Assembly (NCBI GenBank): GCA_038749025.1
Contig: JBCDIL010000009.1
Location: 1-64,000 of the forward strand
DNA from: JBCAXA01 sp038749025
GTDB lineage: Bacteria; Pseudomonadota; Gammaproteobacteria; Steroidobacterales; Woeseiaceae
DNA length: 64,000 nt
Direction: 5' to 3'
The position numbers and the translations under genes were made by a program. Of the stretch, positions 60,654 to 64,000 are shown in pieces (within the stretch, counting starts at the first letter, position 1; each line of letters begins with the position of its first letter). Under the pieces are notes generated by a model. It ran no database searches, had not been told where the DNA came from, and saw only the letters and a list, made by a program, of their open reading frames with translations.

Positions 60654-60815
60654 GGCGATGTCGCCTGAAAGTAGCGTGGGTCGGTGTCATTCGCGCGGGG
60701 GGCAGTCCTCAGCAACACGGCATAATAACGTACCGCTCGCTACGTCTTACAGTCTCTTCTGGATGAAGGCGACGCGCTGCTACACTGATGAGCTACCCAT
60801 TTGAGGACACCACCG

Positions 60816-61064
60816 ATGTTGCCCGACGAGATCGCCGCATTGATCAGGACCGCTTTGCCAGACGCCACCGTGCAAGTGGTGAGCGATGACAACACCCACT
60901 TCGAGGCCCTGATCGTGGCGGCCGAGTTTGCCGGCAAACGACCGATCGCCCGGCATCAGATGGTCTACGCGAGCCTCGGCGACCGGATGGGCGGTGAAAT
61001 CCACGCGCTCTCGATTCGGGCGCTCACTCCCGACGAATGGCAGGCGCAGTCCGCGAGCCAGTAA
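60816..61064 (+). CDS. ibaG: BolA-family protein IbaG
   Basis: 82 residues from the ATG at 60816; a TTG at 60801 in frame is less likely. IRTALPDATVQVVSDDNTHFEALIVAAEFAGKRPIARHQMVYASLGDRMGGEIHALSIRALTP is a full BolA fold with the conserved HQMVY and HALS. These proteins handle iron-sulfur clusters with monothiol glutaredoxins. murA starts five bases later, the usual pairing. The mla lipid-transport genes that commonly precede ibaG are absent. Confidence 0.95.
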   Translation: MLPDEIAALIRTALPDATVQVVSDDNTHFEALIVAAEFAGKRPIARHQMVYASLGDRMGGEIHALSIRALTPDEWQAQSASQ

Positions 61065-61069
61065 CGACG

Positions 61070-62326
61070 GTGGAAAAGCTCCGTATTACCGGCGGCGCAG
61101 CGCTGACCGGCGAAGTTCGTATTTCCGGCGCTAAAAACGCGGCACTGCCCATATTGGCAGGTTGTTTGGCGAGCGATGCGCCGGTGACGCTCAGCAACGT
61201 GCCGCACTTACGTGACGTCACTACGACATTGTCATTGCTGCAGCAATTAGGGGTGCAAGTCACGATCAGTGACGGACTAAAAGTGACGCTCGACGCGCGC
61301 AACATCGATGAGTTCACGGCGCCCTACGAACTTGTGAAGACGATGCGTGCATCGATCCTGGTACTTGGGCCGTTACTAGCCCGCCACGGGCGGGCAAGAG
61401 TTTCGCTACCGGGTGGCTGCGCGATTGGCGCGCGACCGGTTGATCTGCACGTCGCCGGTCTCAAGAAACTCGGCGCCGACGTCGATATCGTTGATGGCTA
61501 CATCGACGCGCGGGCAGCGCGCTTATCTGGCGCGCGACTCGTTTTCGACACCGTGACGGTGACCGGCACCGAGAACCTGTTGATGGCAGCAGCGCTTGCC
61601 CGTGGCGAGTCCGTCCTCGAGAATGCCGCCCGTGAGCCGGAAATTGTCGACTTAGCGGATTTCCTCTCGAGCCTTGGTGCCGAGATCGAAGGGGCCGGAA
61701 CATCGACGATTCACGTGCAAGGCGTAGATCGGCTCGGTGGCGGCGACTACGCGGTCATGGCGGATCGTATCGAAACGGGCACCTTTCTGGTGGCTGGAGC
61801 CATCACCCGCGGTACCGTGACGTTGCGCGGCGCTCGTGCGGCCCATCTCGATGCGGTGTTGACGAAGCTTGAGCAAGCCGGGGCCGAACTGAGCGTTGGC
61901 GATGACTTCATCAAGCTCGATATGCACGGCCGGCGGCCCCGTCCCGTCGATGTTCGAACCGCACCGCATCCTGCATTTCCGACGGATATGCAGGCGCAGT
62001 TTTGTGCCCTCAATGCCATTGCCGATGGCGTTTCGACCGTGACAGAAACCGTGTTCGAGAATCGCTTCATGCACGTTCCGGAGTTGGAGCGCATGGGCGC
62101 GGCGATCCAATTAAAAGGCAACACCGCGGTTATTGACGGCGTCGCCCGGCTGCGGGCAGCACCGGTGATGGCGACCGACTTGCGGGCGAGTGCCTCGCTA
62201 GTATTGGCGGGGCTCGTCGCCGATGGCGACACCATCGTTGATCGCATTTACCACATCGACCGGGGCTATGAGCAAATAGAAGAGAAGCTGCGCGCGCTCG
62301 GCGCACGGATAACGCGGATTAACTAG
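61070..62326 (+). CDS. murA: UDP-N-acetylglucosamine 1-carboxyvinyltransferase
   Basis: 418 residues from a GTG at 61070, matching the usual length; the longer frame from 61037 runs into ibaG. EKLRITGGAALTGEVRISGAKNAALPILA is the family N-terminus. Cys117 in GGCAIGARPVDLH is the active-site Cys that fosfomycin modifies, so a sensitive enzyme is predicted. It commits UDP-GlcNAc to peptidoglycan. The last four bases overlap the convergent protease gene. Confidence 0.98.
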   Translation: MEKLRITGGAALTGEVRISGAKNAALPILAGCLASDAPVTLSNVPHLRDVTTTLSLLQQLGVQVTISDGLKVTLDARNIDEFTAPYELVKTMRASILVLGPLLARHGRARVSLPGGCAIGARPVDLHVAGLKKLGADVDIVDGYIDARAARLSGARLVFDTVTVTGTENLLMAAALARGESVLENAAREPEIVDLADFLSSLGAEIEGAGTSTIHVQGVDRLGGGDYAVMADRIETGTFLVAGAITRGTVTLRGARAAHLDAVLTKLEQAGAELSVGDDFIKLDMHGRRPRPVDVRTAPHPAFPTDMQAQFCALNAIADGVSTVTETVFENRFMHVPELERMGAAIQLKGNTAVIDGVARLRAAPVMATDLRASASLVLAGLVADGDTIVDRIYHIDRGYEQIEEKLRALGARITRIN

Positions 62327-63384
62327 CGAACGGCGGCGATCGGGCGCTCGCCCGCGATCGCTTCGGTAACAAAGGCCTCGCGGCCACGAAAACCGCGAAT
62401 GCGCACGACCTCCCCCGGTTGCACAGCCGCAACCAGCTGCAAGGCCTGTTGGCGTGACCGTATCGGTTCGTCGTTTAAGTGCGTGAGAATGTCGTGGCGT
62501 CTAAGGCCCGCTTTCCATCCAGGCCCGTTTTCATAGACCTGTTCCAGCAATATGCCGGTGTCGGTCTCCGACTGAATACCGCGGCGGCGAAACTGCTCGC
62601 GCCGCAGCATCGTGAGGTTTGGCTGCAAACCGAGCCAGCCACGAATGACGCGCCCGTGTTCGATAAGGTCGTTGACAACGCCGAGCATCAGATTAACGGG
62701 AATAGCGAAACTGATCCCTTCGGTCGACTGCTCTTCAGCCAGTGTCGCGGTATTGATGCCGACCAGCTCCCCGCGTGAGTTGATCAGCGCACCGCCTGAG
62801 TTGCCGCGGTTGATAGCGGCGTCGGTTTGAATAAAGTCCTCAAAGTTGCTGAGCCCTAACAAGCCGCGACCGGTGGCGCTGACTATGCCTTGAGTGACCG
62901 TTTGCGCGAGCCCATACGGGTTACCGATTGCGAGCACCACGTCGCCGATCTGCACTTCATCGGAGCGGCCGAGTGCGATTGTCGGTAAATCGCCGATATC
63001 GATGCGCAATAGCGCTAGATCCGTTTCCGGATCAACGCCAACCAACACCGGTTCGGCGACCCGGCCATCGGCCAATTGCACCCAAATATCTTCGGCGCCG
63101 CTGACCAGATGGAAATTGGTAACGACATGGCCACGGTCATCGAGGACGACGGCCGAGCCAAGATCGGTCTCGTTGCGAGCGACGGACCGTTGGTCGGGAT
63201 CCGGAATCCAGCGGGAGGTATAGATATTGGCAACCGCTGGGGAGCTGCGCCGAACGGCTGCCGCGTACCCGGCCGGTGCATCGGCGCGACCGATGGCCGG
63301 CAATAATTCAGGTCTGGCTAAGACGACGAGGAAAGCGAGGGCTAGGCCGGTAGCGATCCAACGATGAAGAAAATCGAGCGTCAT
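62323..63384 (-). CDS. DegS/AlgW-type periplasmic serine protease with one PDZ domain
   Basis: 353 residues from the ATG at 63384; another ATG at 63396 adds four residues and neither has a good ribosome site. One N-terminal helix (about 8-25) anchors it. The trypsin-like triad is present: His in VTNFHLV, Asp in DPETDLALLRI and Ser in GNSGGAL, with GISFAIPVNL after it. One PDZ domain follows (WLGLQPNLTM...). Such site-1 proteases cut RseA-like anti-sigma factors in the envelope stress response; no rseA is in the window. Confidence 0.92.
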   Translation of the reverse strand: MTLDFLHRWIATGLALAFLVVLARPELLPAIGRADAPAGYAAAVRRSSPAVANIYTSRWIPDPDQRSVARNETDLGSAVVLDDRGHVVTNFHLVSGAEDIWVQLADGRVAEPVLVGVDPETDLALLRIDIGDLPTIALGRSDEVQIGDVVLAIGNPYGLAQTVTQGIVSATGRGLLGLSNFEDFIQTDAAINRGNSGGALINSRGELVGINTATLAEEQSTEGISFAIPVNLMLGVVNDLIEHGRVIRGWLGLQPNLTMLRREQFRRRGIQSETDTGILLEQVYENGPGWKAGLRRHDILTHLNDEPIRSRQQALQLVAAVQPGEVVRIRGFRGREAFVTEAIAGERPIAAVR

Positions 63385-63457
63385 AACGACTGCCATCTCG
63401 TCAATAAATCGACGATTTCCGCGACCTGGTTGAAAACGACGCCCATTACCCAATCTT

Positions 63458-63476
63458 CACAGCTGCTGTGTATAAT
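63458..63476 (+). promoter_or_regulatory. Candidate petA promoter with overlapping palindrome
   Basis: A consensus -10 box TATAAT sits at 63471-63476. Immediately upstream is CACAGCTGCTGTG (63458-63470): arms CACAGC and GCTGTG around one central T. No good -35 is seen at the right distance, so an activator may be needed. The distance to the petA ATG is 124 bases. Confidence 0.4.
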
Positions 63477-63600
63477 GCGCGGCTAATTTGAGTCCGAGCC
63501 GAACTTAGTCGGCTGCGCCTGCCTGCCAGTGGCGTCCAGGCCTCGCACAACGTTTTGATGATAACAGGTCTCGCTCTACGCGCGGCCTAGGAGCGCTTCG

Positions 63601-64000
63601 ATGTCGGATTCCGGAAAAAGCAGCCGCCGTCATTTCTTGTCGGTAGCGACGGCCGTGACAGGCGGTGTTGGGTCAGCGTTCGCGCTGGCACCGTTTGTCG
63701 TTTCTCTCAAGCCTAGCGCACGCGCACAAGCGTTGGGTGCGCCGGTCGAAATTGACGTTTCCGCCTTGCAGCCCGGCGAAATGGTTCGCGTTGAATGGCG
63801 CGGTAAGCCGGTGTGGGTATTGAACCGCACAGCGGCGATGCTCGAGCGGCTGCCTGAGAACGACGGCTTTTTGAGCGACCCGAATTCAGAAGAAGATCAA
63901 CAGCCGGAGTATGCAGCCAATGGCACGCGTTCTCGTAAAAGCGAGTACCTCGTCGTCATCGGCAGCTGCACGCATCTCGGTTGCGCACCGTTGGCGCGAT
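63601..64000 (+). CDS. petA: Ubiquinol-cytochrome c reductase Rieske iron-sulfur subunit (3' end cut off)
   Basis: 133 codons are inside the window, from an ATG with AGGAG eight bases upstream. SRRHFLSVATAVTGGVGSAFALAPFV is a twin-arginine signal-anchor helix. VRVEWRGKPVWVLNRT is the Rieske fold start and the first cluster box CTHLGC begins near residue 123. The second box lies beyond the window. This is the iron-sulfur subunit of the bc1 complex in the inner membrane; cytochrome b and c1 genes are expected next. Confidence 0.95.
   Translation, partial: MSDSGKSSRRHFLSVATAVTGGVGSAFALAPFVVSLKPSARAQALGAPVEIDVSALQPGEMVRVEWRGKPVWVLNRTAAMLERLPENDGFLSDPNSEEDQQPEYAANGTRSRKSEYLVVIGSCTHLGCAPLAR

Overview
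The window is a compact chromosomal segment of a Gram-negative proteobacterium, most likely a gammaproteobacterium. This rests on gene content and order: the kdsD-kdsC-lptC-lptA-lptB-rpoN-hpf-ptsN-rapZ block, hldE-waaA, ibaG and murA, a one-PDZ DegS/AlgW-type protease, and petA. Base composition is moderately GC-rich and even. I saw no rRNA, tRNA, CRISPR array, phage or insertion sequence. Both ends cut a gene: a nitroreductase on the left and the Rieske protein PetA on the right.

Layout. 1-4.4 kb: nitroreductase, then a type-2 hydroxyacyl-CoA dehydrogenase, an acyl-CoA ligase and an EEP-fold hydrolase, then a secreted protein of unknown function. 4.4-9.6 kb (minus): an iron-uptake operon (TonB-dependent receptor, two small membrane proteins, PepSY reductase-like protein, DUF3325-like protein) behind two Fur-box-like sites. 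9.7-15.2 kb: a surface lipoprotein with three PKD domains and seven propeller-like repeats, then a Ser/Thr kinase with its ECF-type sigma factor and a fragment that resembles the kinase N-terminus. 15.3-17.7 kb: HxlR/SCP2 regulator with a coupled small membrane protein, divergent from a secreted vanadium-haloperoxidase-like protein. 17.7-20.9 kb: copA-copB copper resistance genes followed, with overlapping starts, by an ACT-domain protein and a small membrane protein. 21.1-26.4 kb: hldE-waaA facing tolC-rhodanese-pcm. 26.8-29.1 kb: a GGDEF/EAL protein.

29-33.5 kb holds a pyrophosphate module: membrane pyrophosphatase, PPi-dependent phosphofructokinase and adenylate kinase. Lower glycolysis (gap, pgk, pyk) with transketolase follows at 42.3-48.2 kb, next to metK-ahcY of the methyl cycle. 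Between them lie rnd, a membrane protein-mpl-LON-domain set, hemL, rubredoxin and a TraB/GumN protein. 48.2-51.5 kb is a MoxR ATPase-VWA protein-patatin set. 51.5-63.4 kb is envelope and regulatory core: mgtE, rapZ, ptsN, hpf, rpoN, the Lpt/Kds genes, a Ca2+/Na+ exchanger, ibaG, murA and a periplasmic protease. petA begins at the right end.

Most genes are recognisable family members. The less ordinary parts are the kinase-like fragment, the PKD/propeller lipoprotein, the copper operon tail, the PPi module, the lptA C-terminal repeat and the stripped-down rpoN/ptsN and ibaG/murA loci. I did not find a convincing wholly new system. Function calls come from motif recognition by eye, not from database searches.
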